Source: Oasisia sp. SBJ-2009
Taxonomy: Eukaryota > Annelida > Polychaeta > Sabellida > Siboglinidae
Assembly: GCA_964017155.1 (NCBI GenBank)
Contig: OZ024862.1
Span: forward strand, 42,607,807-42,671,806
DNA length: 64,000 bases
Direction of reading: 5' to 3'
The position numbers and the translations under genes are program-made. The notes under the pieces were generated by a model. That model was given only the letters and a program-made list of their open reading frames with translations. It was not told the DNA's origin and did not search any database. This document shows, piece after piece, positions 11,795 to 25,300 of this stretch (its first letter is position 1; every line of letters begins with the position of its first letter).

Positions 11795-13335
11795 AGTGGG
11801 TCCTGGTTGTTCTATGACCTGTCACAGTGGGTCCTGGTTGTTCTATGACCTGTCACAGTGGGTCCTAGTTATTCTATGACTTGTCACAGTGGGTCCTAGT
11901 TCTATGACCTGTCACAGTGGGACCTGATTGTTTCATGACCTGTCACAGTGGGTCATGGTTGTTCTATGACTTGTCACAGTGGGACCTGATTGTTTCATGA
12001 CCTGTCATAGTGGGTCATGGTTGTTCTGACCTGTCACAGTGGGTCCTGGTTGTTCTATGACCTGTCACAGTGGTTCCTGGTTGTTCTATGACTTGTCACA
12101 GTGGGACCTGGTTGTTCTGGGACCTGTCACAGTGGATCCTGATTGTTCTATGACTTGTCACAGTGGGACCTGGTTGTTCTGTGACCTGTCACAGTGGATC
12201 CTGGTTGTTCTATGACTTGTCACAGTGGGACCTGGTTGTTCTGTGACCTGTCACAGTGGATCCTAGTTGTTCCGACTTGTCACAGTGGGACCTGATTGTT
12301 CCGTGACCTGTCATAGTGGATCCTGGTTGTTCTATGCCCTGGCACAGTGGGTCCTGGTTGTTCTATGACCTGTCACAGTGGGTCCTGGTTATTATATGAC
12401 CTGCCACAGTGGGTCCTAATTATTCTAAGACTTGTCACAGTGGGTCCTAGTTCTATGATCTGTCACAGTGGGACGTGATTGTTTCATGACCTGTCACAGT
12501 GGGTCATGGTTGTTCTATGACTTGTCACAGTGGGACCTGATTGTTTCGTGACCTGTCACAGTGGGTCATGGTTGTTCTGACCTGTCACAGTGGGTCCTGG
12601 TTGTTCTATGACCTGTCACAGTGGGTCCTGGTTGTCCTACGACCTGTCACAGTGGGATTTGATTGTTACATGACCTGTCACAGTGGGTCCTGGTTGTTCT
12701 ATGACCTGTCACAGCGGGTCCTGGTTGTTCTATGACTTGTCACATTGGGACCTGATTGTTCTGTGACCTGTCACAGTGGATCCTGGTTGTTCTGACTTGT
12801 CACAGTGGGTCCTAATTATTCTAAGACTTGTCACAGTGGGTCCTAGTTCTATGACCTGTCACAGTGGGACCTGATTGTTTCATGACCTGTCACAGTGGGT
12901 CATGGTTGTTCTATGACTTGTCACAGTGGGACCTGATTGTTTCATGACCTGTCACAGTGGGTCATGGTTGTTCTGACCTGTCACAGTTGGTTCTGGTTGT
13001 TCTATGACCTGTCACAGTGGTTCCTAGTTGTTCTATGACTTGTCACAGCGGGACCTGATTGTTCTGTGACCTGTCACAGTGGATCCTGGTTGTTCTATGA
13101 CTTGTCACACTGGGACCTGATTGTTTCATGACCTGTCACAGTGGGTCATGGTTGTTCTGACCTGTCACAGTGGGTCCTGGTTGTTCTACGACCTGTCACA
13201 GTGGGATCTGATTGTTACATGGCCTGTCACAATGGGTCCTGGTTGTTCTATGACCTGTCACAGTGGGTCCTGGTTGTTCTATGACCTGTCACAGTGGGTC
13301 CTGATTGTTCTATGACCTGTCACAGTGGGCTCTGG
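11795..13335. repeat. 31-bp minisatellite array, about 50 copies
   Basis: The unit is about 31 bp with the core CTGTCACAGTGGGTCCTGGT. Shortened variants of about 27-28 bp are scattered among full units, and blocks of variants recur as higher-order groups. The core holds the near-palindrome CTGTCACAG. It lies about 1.65 kb beyond the stop codon of gene A, on its 3' side. Confidence 0.95.
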
Positions 13336-14390
13336 TTTTTCATGAGTTGTGAATCAATGTTCGCACCTATCCTAGTGAGCATCCTTTTGCAGAAGACATA
13401 AACCAGCATCAAGCTTAAATAAGTTGGTTCATCTGTTTGACAAAGTTAACTTGCATAATTTGTTTGTATACGTACCAACCTGTTTGGTAACTTTTCTTGA
13501 TGCTACAATGCACATTTTCACTTCTTCCATACCATCGTTTTACACAGACCAAAGAAAGATGCAACAGGCGACGAATTGAAAGAATGATTATAAAATTCAT
13601 TATTTGGGGAAAGCAGGTTTCTAAGACAAGACACAGTCTGTTGTCTTACACAACACACTTGGTAAATAAATCCTGACAGGTGACTGTTAATCCCGTGGAA
13701 GATGGTAATAGTGGCATAATCTAATACTTAATCCATGAACATTTTTCAACAGTCATACTCTGAGTTTCGTTGTAGAGACGATTTATTAGTAATATACAAT
13801 TTCAATAAGATGCAGCATTACAAAAAAGTCAAACCATTTTCCATAATTAATCAATAATAAAATTGTAAGTATTATATACCAAAATGGCAGTAGCCAACAA
13901 TCAGAATGACATAAGAATTTCCAACATTTAAAATGTTACACAGGGTCTGCCACCATGCTGAATAAACCAGTGGAAATAATTATCTGAGATAAATATAATG
14001 TATGTTAGTAAAACAAATGATACTAATAACGATAACATAAATCCAAGATCAACAATTAAATATCTGTATACATAAATAACATATATGTATACATGTGTGT
14101 GTATGTACACTGTAAATAGAAAAATACAACCAAAAGATAACATAAAACAGGTTGACTGGTTAGTATAATATCAAGAATTATTTTCACCAACAAAAATATA
14201 TGGTGATTTTGTGTGTATATGTGTAAATGATATGTTAGTTATAACGGTAACCTGTAAAAAGCAGTTACCCGATAACTATGATTACGTAATCATTAAAAGG
14301 TTATTTAGACATAATGTATATTGTCTTATACCGTGACTGTTACATTATTAACCATTATAAAAATTATAACAACATCCACTAATCAACATA
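13336..14390. other. AT-rich 3' flank, no gene recognised
   Basis: Only short ORFs without domain signatures are present. The stretch separates the 31-bp minisatellite from the end of gene A. Confidence 0.5.
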
Positions 14391-14404
14391 ATTAACTCAC
14401 CAGT

Positions 14405-14840
14405 AATGGCATACTCTGTGTGTCATACTCTGTGTGTCATACTCTGTGTGCCGTTGTGTCAAGAAATATATACATAAATAATGCAGTATACCAATATACC
14501 AATATTTAAAAATAAGCACCATTGCGCATGAACTAGAAATTCCAACCAACATGTTATATTGTTTTCATAAACATTATGGTTATTTCATTGTTGGCAAACA
14601 TATTAATATACACAGTATTACTGATCAGTTTACACATCATTTAGTAGTTTCCCCACCATACATGATTTTATCATCATTACAGAAATACCAACACCACATA
14701 TCGTCATTACATATCATCATTACATGATTTTATCATCATTATAGAAATACCAACACCACATATCGTCATTACATATCATCATTACATGATTTTATCATCG
14801 TTATAGAAATACCAACACCACATATCGTCATTACATATAA
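14405..14840. repeat. Two small tandem repeats in the 3' flank of gene A
   Basis: A CATACTCTGTGTGT unit occurs three times at about 14409-14450. A unit of about 60 bp containing AGAAATACCAACACCACATA occurs three times at about 14680-14835. Both lie downstream of the gene A stop codon and could be in its 3' UTR. No AATAAA was identified with certainty on the minus strand. Confidence 0.7.
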
Positions 14841-14990
14841 GAAAGAGACAAACACAGAAAGTCTTCGTGTAGGGAAAAAGGCTGCCTTGTCCATTCAGTG
14901 CCTCTTCATGACAATGACCTTGTTCATGACCCACTCAGGGCATCATCACCTACTCTGGTTAGGTCTGTTGAGAAACATCTCAGTTCTGCT

Positions 14991-16342
14991 TCACTTCCTT
15001 TTGTATGTGATCAGGAAGGCCGGGTAAATTTGGCTTCGTTCATAGATGACAAATTCACGGAACAACAGCCGTTGTCCACCGTCTTTATGAGTGCCCATGA
15101 CAGAGTCAAAGAACTCACTCGTGCCATGGCTACAGACATCCTTGCAGTGGTGGAGACAAGGTGGTCGTGTCAATTTGCTTGCTGGTGCCTTGGCAATGTG
15201 GCTGTGTCCCAGTATCACTTTGCAGAGGAGCATGGAGTGCGGGCCTTGGGTCCTGTTGTTTCTGTCGTCTGAAAGTAGAAGTACAAAAATCATTCATACA
15301 GCAACTGTTATCACAACAAAATGTCACAGTACTTACATATCCACCAATTAGGGCCGGAATGTTGCTGCCATGATAAAGCGTAGTTGAGCTGCAGGAGTTT
15401 GCGTTTTAGTTTATAAAGCTATGTGAGAATAAAACATTGTTGAACAAGGGAAGAGAGTTCCAGGGAAACATGCCAGGATGTCAGTGAATAGAGATGCCCG
15501 ATTTTCTTGCAGTATAGTTTGGAGGAGCACCACAGCCACAGCATTGTTGTAAAACACACAACTGAGGGGTTTAAAGGTCATGATAGCCAATATATCAACA
15601 GATAAGGCACGTAGAAGTGGAACGACTCATTATTATGTATTTACGTGTGTTTGTAATGATTTATTACCTGCATATTGATCAGCTTTCGTTGAACTTTCGG
15701 CAAAGTAGGTGCCCCTGCCAAACATGGACCTAGTATTTAGACGGAAGTCGATGCCCTGTCCTTGTATTGCATCAATGAATTCTTGTGGTACGCCGTGGAA
15801 CAGGAAGTACTCATTAATCTCTGGAATGAGCTGGTCGTCCAACTCGCTGATCCCCAGCGTTGAAGTCAGCACATCTGGTTCACCAGGTTCAGAGGTCAAC
15901 TTCTTGAAGCTGCCTTTAGCAGCACGTGTACAGAATTCGTTCTTTTTGTGCTCATATGCCAGATACAGGTGAGGATTTTCAGTCTGTTCCACAGATGTCA
16001 CATCGATGGTCTTGTGAGACAGGCCTTTTGCATCAGCGCCAGCTCCGACTAACTTGGCATCCCAGGCATCTTGTACCAAGGCTTTGATGGCGGCGACAAG
16101 ACTGGGGTCTGCTGGCACCTTCATTTGTTTACCACTTCCTTGCAAACTCGTCACCGATGTCCAGTAGGCAGGCACTTCAGGACGCTGAGTTGCAATGTGT
16201 GCCAAATATTCAGCTCGAGTTTTGACTCGTTTGACAAAGTCTGAACTCTCTTGTATGGCCTGTACTTTCTGGGTCACCGTTCTAACTATTTCACCTGTAG
16301 CATGTTTTGACCCAGCAATGCAGATGCACTTGGCTTGCTTGT
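14991..16342 (-). CDS. Gene A exons 17-18: PARP catalytic domain
   Basis: Exon 17 (15668-16342, acceptor TTTGTAG, donor GTAATA) encodes the end of a KH-like segment. It then begins the ADP-ribosyltransferase fold at about residue 920 (ALVQDAWDAKLVGAG, VEQTENPHLYLAYEHKK). The NAD-binding His is in FLFHGVPQ (1016) and the Tyr in GRGTYFAES (1046). Exon 18 (14991-15268, acceptor TTTCAG) carries MLLCKVILG and LLFREFVIYERSQIYPAFL. Its Glu1130 aligns with the catalytic Glu of PARP1 and tankyrase. The split Asp codon at the junction is in frame, and the stop is TGA at 14991-14993. Confidence 0.93.
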
Positions 16343-19300
16343 CTACAAATGGAATGGCAGATAATTAACGTTGTTTTGTACATGAACAAAAGATGCCTGT
16401 CAATAGAACAGTTGGACTAGCACAGTGATGGACATTACTAGAGAGTCATATTACACCAGAAATATCAATACTGACGTAATGGACCAATGCTACTTTCAAC
16501 ATGAGGGGGCCATATTTGATTTAAAATGTGTTCCATGGCTCAAAAATAATAATTAATCTGTTCAAAGCTCTTCTGCAACTTTCATGATTCGCCCATCCAC
16601 CCATACAATGACATCCATATAATGAGAGACATTGCTGGGTAGTGGGTACATGAGACTCATGATTCACCCATCCATACATACAATGACAGACACTACTGGG
16701 TACATGAGACTCATGATTCACCCATCCATACATACAATGACAGACATTACTGGGTACATGAGACTCATGATTTACCCATCCATACATGTAAAGGGGTAGA
16801 ATTGTGCCATTTGTGGTACAGGTGTAGCATAATAGTATAACAAGATTTAACAAGATTGCCACCTAGAGAATCAACTCTAGATGGCAGGTGGACAAGGAAG
16901 CTGTTTGGCTTATCGAGAGTCCAACCTATCTATCTAAGTATACCCCGCCCGTCTTAGGTATATGTCAATTTTATTTTTAAATATATTAACACTACTAGCA
17001 CCTACACAATCAGCTGATAATCTGTTCCATTCCTTTACTATTCTTTGAGAAAATGAAAATTTTCTAATATCTAGTCTACACTGCTTCTTTGCTAATGTGA
17101 CTCCATGTCCTCTAGTCCTTCTCTCTTCCTTGACCGTGAACAAAATATTTCTATCAATATTTTCATACCCATTCAGTATTTTAAAAACCTCAATCTGATC
17201 TCCTCTCAATCTTCTGGTTTCTAGTGTTGTTAGACCACATTCTTTTAGACGCATTTCATAACTAATATTCCTGAGTTTTGGTATAATTTTTGTTGCTCTC
17301 CTTTGTACTCTTTCTAGCATATCAATATCCTTCTTGCGATATGGCCTCCATGCTTGTATACAATATTCTAAATGAGGCCTAACTATTGTTTTATAAAGCG
17401 GTATTATTAGTTCTTTTTCTTTGTACACTATATTTCGCCTAATTAATCCAAGAATTTGGTTTGCCTTCGCTGCTGCAATTCCACACTGCTCTGATACCTT
17501 CATGTCAGCACTAATGGTTAACCCTAAGTCCTTTTCCTTTACAGTAGTATTTAGTACAGTACCACCCATTGTATATTGTGCATTTTCATTCCCATGTCCT
17601 GTGTGGAGGCACTTACACTTTCCAAAGTTAAACAGCATTTGCCATTTCTCAGACCATTCTATCAACTTATTATATAAGTATAATAATATTGTATAATACA
17701 GTGGCACAGGCTCCCAAACGGCTAGAGCGGCCGCTATTACTTTCTGGTTAGTGTAGCCTTCCTGACAGGGAGTAGCGCGTCATCGGTCGGGCCATGTGGG
17801 GGTAGCGCGTCATCTGTCGGGGTAGGGTTTATAAGCCGGCCTGCGGCTAAGCCACGCAGAGGGACAGCGCACGTGGACAGCGACCGGTCACTTAATTGTG
17901 CCGGCGTTGTCGCGAAGGAGAGCTGATGGGAAGTACCACTAGGTATGTTAATTACGTCAATTGTCAATTATACTGTCAATTAATAAACAGTCTCACATCG
18001 TCTGTGTGTTGAGTCTGTTGTTCAACAACACGATCCCTTACACAATGACAGACATTACTGGGTACATGAGACTCATGATTCACCCGTCCATCCATACAAT
18101 GACATACATTACTGGGTACATGAGATTCATGATTCACCCATCCATCCATACAATGACAGGCACTACTGGTTACATGAGACTCATGATTCACCCGTCCATC
18201 CATACAATGACAGACATTACTGGTTATAAATATACATGAGACTCATGATTCACCCATCCATCCATACAAGGACAGACATTACTGGGTACTTGAGACTCAT
18301 GATTCACCCATCCACCCATACAATGACAGACATTACTGGGTACATGAGACTCATGATTCACCCATCCACCCATACAATGACAGACATTACTGGGTACATG
18401 AGACTCATGATTCACCCATCCACCCATACAATGACAGACATTACTGGGTACGTGAGACTCATGATTCACCCGTCCACCCATACAATGACAGACATTACTG
18501 GATACATGAGACTCATGATTCACCCATCCATCCATACAATGACAGACATTACTGGGTACATGAGACTCATGATTCACCCGTCCATCCATACAATGACAGA
18601 CATTACTGGGTACATGAGACTCATGATTCACCCATCCTTCATACAATGACAGACATTACTGGGTACATGAGACTCATGATTCACCCGTCCATCCATACAA
18701 TGACAGACATTACTGGGTACATGAGACTCATGATTCACCCATCCTTCATACAATGACAGACATTACTGGGTACATGAGACTCATGATTCACCCGTCCATC
18801 CATACAATGACAGACATTACTGGGTACATGAGACTCATGATTCACCCATCCTTCATACAATGACAGACATTACTGGGTACATGAGACTCATGATTCACCC
18901 ATCCATCCATACAATGACAGACATTACTGGGTACATGAGACTCATGATTCACCCATCCTTCATACAATGACAGACATTACTGGGTACATGAGACTCATGA
19001 TTCACCCATCCACCCATACAATGACAGACATTACTGGGTACATGAGACTCATGATTCACCCGTCCATCCATACAATGACAGACATTACTGGGTACATGAG
19101 ACTCATGATTCACCCATCCTTCATACAATGACAGACATTACTGGGTACATGAGACTCATGATTCACCCATCCATCCATACAATGACAGACATTACTGGGT
19201 ACATGAGACTCATGATTCACCCATCCTTCATACAATGACAGACATTACTGGGTACATGAGACTCATGATTCACCCATCCACCCATACAATGACAGACATT

Positions 19301-22300
19301 ACTGGGTACATGAGACTCATGATTCACCCGTCCATCCATACAATGACAGACATTACTGGGTACATGAGACTCATGATTCACCCGTCCACCCATACAATGA
19401 CAGACATTACTGGGTACATGAGACTCATGATTCACCCGTCCATTCATACAATGGCAGACATTACTGGGTACATGAGACTCATGATTCACCTGTCCACCCA
19501 TACAATGACAGACATTACTGGGTACATGAGACTCATGATTCACCCGTCCACCCATACAATGACAGACATTACTGGTTACATGAGACTCATGATTCACCTG
19601 TCCACCCATACAATGACAGACATTACTGGGTACATGAGACTCATGATTCACCTGTCCACCCATACAATGACAGACATTACTGGTTACATGAGACTCATGA
19701 TTCACCTGTCCACCCATACAATGACAGACATTACTGGGTACATGAGACTCATGATTCACCCGTCCACCCATACAATGACAGACATTACTGGTTACATGAG
19801 ACTCATGATTTACCTGTCCACCCATACAATGACAGACATTACTGGATACATGAGACTCATGATTCACCCGTCCACCCATACAATGACAGACATTACTGGG
19901 TACATGAGACTCATGATTCACCCGTCCATCCATACAATGACAGACATTACTGGATACATGAGACTCACGATTCACCCGTCCATCCATACAATGACAGACA
20001 TTACTGGGTACATGAGACTCATGATTCACCCGTCCATCCATACAATGACAGACATTACTGGGTACATGAGACTCATGATTCACCCGTCCATCCATACAAT
20101 GACAGACATTACTGGGTACATGAGACTCATGATTCACCCGTCCATCCATACAATGGCAGACATTACTGGGTACATGAGACTCATGATTCACCCGTCCATT
20201 CATACAATGGCAGACATTACTGGGTACATGAGACTCATGATTCACCCGTCCGTCCATACAATGACAGACATTACTGGGTACATGAGACTCATGATTCACC
20301 CATCCATCCATACAATGACAGACATTACTGGGTACATGAGACTCATGATTCACCCGTCCACCCATACAATGGCAGACATTACTGGGTACATGAGACTCAT
20401 GATTCACCCGTCCATCCATACAATGACAGACATTACTGGGTACATGAGACTCATGATTCACCCATCCGTCCATACAATGACAAACATTACTGGGTACATG
20501 AGACTCATGATTCACCCGTCCATCCATACAATGACAGACATTACTGGGATTAATTGACAATAAGCTGCACATTACCTATGGTGATGTCAACTTCGTCACA
20601 ACTCAGTGCGTTGATGTCGTCAAGCTCCTGCTGTGAGAACTTATCCAGGTATTCGACCTCAACAATCTCTGATGGTGCATGTAACTCAACAGCTTTGGTG
20701 ATTTCCTTCTCTGCATCATCAACGTTTGCTTGGCTGAGAGCACAGATGTGAAACGAGGTGACAGACTGGCTGTCGAGAGATCTTCTGACTTTGGATGGCG
20801 TCGGTGTCGATGGCCTAGAGTCCACCAATTGCATTTGTCTTCCTACAAGCCCAGTCTGGCTGTCTTTCTTGGATGGTGTCGGTGTCGATGGCCTAGAGTC
20901 CACCAATTGCGTTTGTCTTCCTAGACGCCCAAACAGACTAATGAGAGATCTTCCGTCTTTCTTGGATGGTGGTGGTGTCGATAGCCTAGATTCGACCAAT
21001 TGCCTTTGTCTTCCTACAAGCCCAGACCATTACATAATTTAACAATACATTGAGACCTGATGTCATTAATATATTCTAAAACAGTCATTAATAATAATAA
21101 TAAATTTTATTTAATAGGCGCCACATCCAATTACAAATTGGTTGTGGCGCTTGCAACACCATCAGAAATAACACATCAGAAATAACACACAAGTGATAAT
21201 AAATAAAGGATTGTCAAAAATACAACGTCTGTGTTATACAGTGCCCCAAAAGGTTTAGTTATACGCTGTATATACATAATTTGCATATGATAGCATCTGT
21301 TGTAATCATTCAGCAACGTGATCAGCACTACTATAAAGCCATGGTCTCACCAGTGGGGGAGCGTTGAGGCTGTTGATTGGTGAGTTTCTGTACAAAGTGT
21401 TGATGGATCTGATCACGATTGTATGCAACAACAATCACCTGCAACAACACAGTAGAATCTGTCTGTGGCTGTTTAGTATTTGCTGCAAGTTGAGCCATTG
21501 TTCTCATTATGAAAAATATTGCAATTGTCAAGTACTTAAACCTTGTTTTATTCACTTTGTGTTGCTGTGGTTCATTCAGCTGTATGAATGAGAACCTGGC
21601 TATAGACAGTAGAGGATATTTGTTTACGAATAGTCTTCAAGCACTAACTGCAGGATGGTTAGGAGCTTCAGAGAAGTCGAGATGGGGTTAGATTGAACAG
21701 GTCTGCCAGGGAGTAAAGTGTAAAGCACTTCTAGCAATCCTGATGATCGGATACCGTGCTGTATAAGAAATTACCTTTATTTCTGATGAATATGGCATAT
21801 ATAAATCACGAAAGTAATAAAAACAGCGTCTGAAAGATATGTTATTTTTAAACAAACTTGCTGTCAAATATCACTGCACATGTACCAGGATTGTAAAACA
21901 TTAAACATTTACTATGATCTAACGGATCTTCTGACAACATCCTTAGCTACATTGGTAATTAATCAAATTTTAGATAGAGGCTTTTTATCATCATCATCAC
22001 TTTTTAAAGGCCATGTTTCTAGATTCTACTAGTTTTGCCTTTCTTCCAGTTGGCTTCTTCCATCTGATGCGGCTGTGTATATCCTGTGGGTTGTATTAAG
22101 TATTAATTAACAACATCAGTAATGTTAACTATTAACATCAATAGTTTTACGTATTTAACACAGGTTGTGTTAGGCATTTCCAGACAAGTTGAACTTTGAT
22201 GTGAGAAATAAATGCTGACTGCGACAAACCTTTGTGAGAGAGCAACCGTCATCTGCACTGTGTCTCTTGACGGCTTGCTTGAAGCAGTGAATCACACGAC

Positions 22301-25300
22301 TGGCATCATAGCCAAGTTGGCCACAACCAATGGTTGGAAATGCAATGGACTTTGCACCCTGCTCTGATGCTTTCTGGAGACATCTGTAAATGTGATCTTC
22401 AAGTTTCTGTAGAAAAAAAGAATAAGACATATTGCACATAAAATAACTATTATTGGCTTCATGTCAGGGTTAATTCCATTTAATCAATTTGAGGTTAATT
22501 TATATTAATTGATGTCTGGTATGAATTCTTAACCTTTTCAGTGCAACAACCCTTGGATGCTGTGATAACTGAATACTGCATTCTCAGTGAATTGACATTA
22601 AAATTGACTGAATTACTTCAACTCATGATTGCAATTACATCACTAATAATATAAACAATCCATCTATTACGTAAGTTGTTAGTAGGTGGTAATTTGTCAT
22701 CAGTAATTAGTAGGTAAATTGTCATCAGTGACATGAGTATTGATGTTGTCCACCATTACTGTGGTTGAAAATGTTTGCAATCAGCGACACAAAAATAAAC
22801 AAAATGGAGCACATGTAGGATGAAAAGGTTTCATAGCCATGTAGGTATGTACATATGCTGGATTGGTATGAAAAGGTAATAACGAATCAGATAACATCTA
22901 ACAGATGTAGCCAGGAAGAGGATACAATTATTAATACAATAAGTTACCTGGTAGGAAAGATGTTTCCTTGGTGGGATGCGCATGTGGAAGACACTTTTAC
23001 ACTTCAACTGGCCAGAAGATTTAGTCACCATTAGGTCTTCACTATCACTGAATGCTTTTTCATAGCGCTGAAAAAACAATCAGAAAGTGTTCACACAAGC
23101 ATCTGTTTGACTGTAAGTCTGTGCAGACATTTCTCTGCCAGTTTCTCACTTATGGGGCTGGCACGAACCCTTAGGGTGATTCATGGACCTCTACTTTTCA
23201 CATTTACTCCGGGTCCCTGTGGGCTGGGTGGTGTGGTTTCAAAATGCTTTAGTAAAATCTCATCTGGCATGGTGACATTTGTTGCGTCTTTTTCTCACAT
23301 CAAAAAGGTAGAAATACTATTTAATATACAGCATGCTGTATGGTTGTGGAAAGTTTTAATGGTTTAAGGTGGTTCGCGGGTCAAGTTTCTGCATAATAAT
23401 ATATGTCTGTGTAAAACTATGGCATTCTTCATTAAACTGTATAGAAATGTCTTTATGAAACAATACAGTACATAGAGATATGTCTGCATAAACCTGTTAT
23501 TTGAGGACATGTGTAACCTATTTACAGAAAGATGTCTGTATAAAGTTATACCATGTAACAAACATGCCTGTATAAACCATCAAGTTCACACTCGCTGTAG
23601 GATGATCTAGTGAGGTTGTAATGTGCAGTAGGATGATCTAGTGAGGTTGTAATGTGCAGTAGGATGATCTAGTGAGGTTGTAATGTGCAGTAGGATGATC
23701 TAGTGAGGTTGTAATGTGCAGTAGGATGATCTAGTGAGGTTGTAATGTGCAGTAGGATGATCTAGTGAGGTTGTAATGTGCAGTAGGATGATCTAGTGAG
23801 GTTGTAATGTGCAGTAGGATGATCTAGTGAGGTTGTAATGTGCAGTAGGATGATCTAGTGAGGTTGTAATGTGCAGTGTGTTGAGACTTGTCAGTATAAC
23901 AGTCTCTGAACTGTGTACCCATGTGAGTATAGTCTCTAAAATGTCACCACGTGTTTGTAACTACCTAAGAATTGCACATAAACCTACTATGTGTAGACTG
24001 TAGACATGTGTAACCTTTTTATGGAGAGATGTCTGTATAAAGTTATACCATGTAACAAACATGCCTGTGTAAACCATCAAGTTCACACTCGCAGTAGGAT
24101 GATCTAGTGAAGTTATAATGTGCATGTCAGTATACAAGTCTCTGAACTGTGTACCTATGTGAGTATAGTCTCTAAAATATCACCACATGTGTTTGTAACT
24201 ATTTAAGAATTACCTTTTGCATTTTATTTCCACCGGTTTCGCAAAATGCCTTGGAAACTTGGCCACATTTGGTGAGGTCCTTGTCCGTTGCTGCAAGAGT
24301 GTTCACCAACACATCCGCCTACAAGAACACACACAACAGTCTGTAGATGCATTGTCACTTGTTAACTGTTAGTGGATAAACTGAGTTAACTAACTGAGTT
24401 AACTAAATAAAAAAATTATGCTTGCACAAATACATGACCTCCAGAAGAGGGTTTGACAGTTTGTATTGGGCCCTGTAAACACTGACATGAATAGGAGAGC
24501 ATGTACACACACTGGTGTACACGTGCAGAGGATGCTTTGATGAAGATATTTCTGGATAGAAAAAATGGCTTATTGAAACAAGACAAAGAGTAGTAGTTGA
24601 TGGGGAGGTTTCAAACTGGAAATCAGTTTTGACTGGAGTACCGCAAGGATCAGTATTGGGACCTATTTTATTTTTAGTATCAATTAATATCAATGATTTG
24701 GATGATGATATAACAAGCAAGGTGTTGAAGTTTGCGGATGATTCAAAAGTGTTTAGAAAAATTAAAAGTGATGCAGATAGACAGCAATTACAAGATGATC
24801 TGAATAAGTTGACTGAATGGTCTGAGAAGTGGCAAATGCTGTTTATTTTTGGGAAGTGTAAGTGCCTCCACACAGGACGTGGGAATGAAGATGCACAATA
24901 TACAATGGTATAATTAACTATTAGTGCTGATATGAAGGTATCAGAGCAGTGTGGAATTGCAGCCGCGAAGGGAAACCAAATTCTTGGATTAATTAGGCGG
25001 AATATAGTGTACAAGGAAAAAGAACTAATAATACCGCTGTAAAAAACAAGTTAGGCCTCATTTAGAATATTGCATACAGGCATGGAGGCCATATCGCAAG
25101 AATGATATTGATATACTAGAAAAAGTACAAAGGAGAGCAACCAAGATGATACAAAAACACAGGAATATTAGTTATGAAATGCGTCTAAAAGAATGTGGAT
25201 TAACAACACTAGAAACCAGGAGACTGACAGGAGATCAGAAAGAAGTGTTTAAAATATTGAATGGGTATGAAAATATTGACAGAAATATTTTTTTCTCGGT

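Noticed and set aside
12541..13315. ORFs of repeated DLSQWVLVV type
   Set aside because: By-product of the 31-bp minisatellite.
19217..20572. Overlapping ORFs of about 440-450 codons on both strands
   Set aside because: They are made only of an 18-residue period from a 54-bp satellite without stops. Both strands are equally open, and there is no start context or unique domain.
23592..23876. Evenly spaced near-identical repeats resembling a CRISPR array
   Set aside because: Units are directly adjacent with no unique spacers, in an intron of an animal gene; it is a minisatellite.
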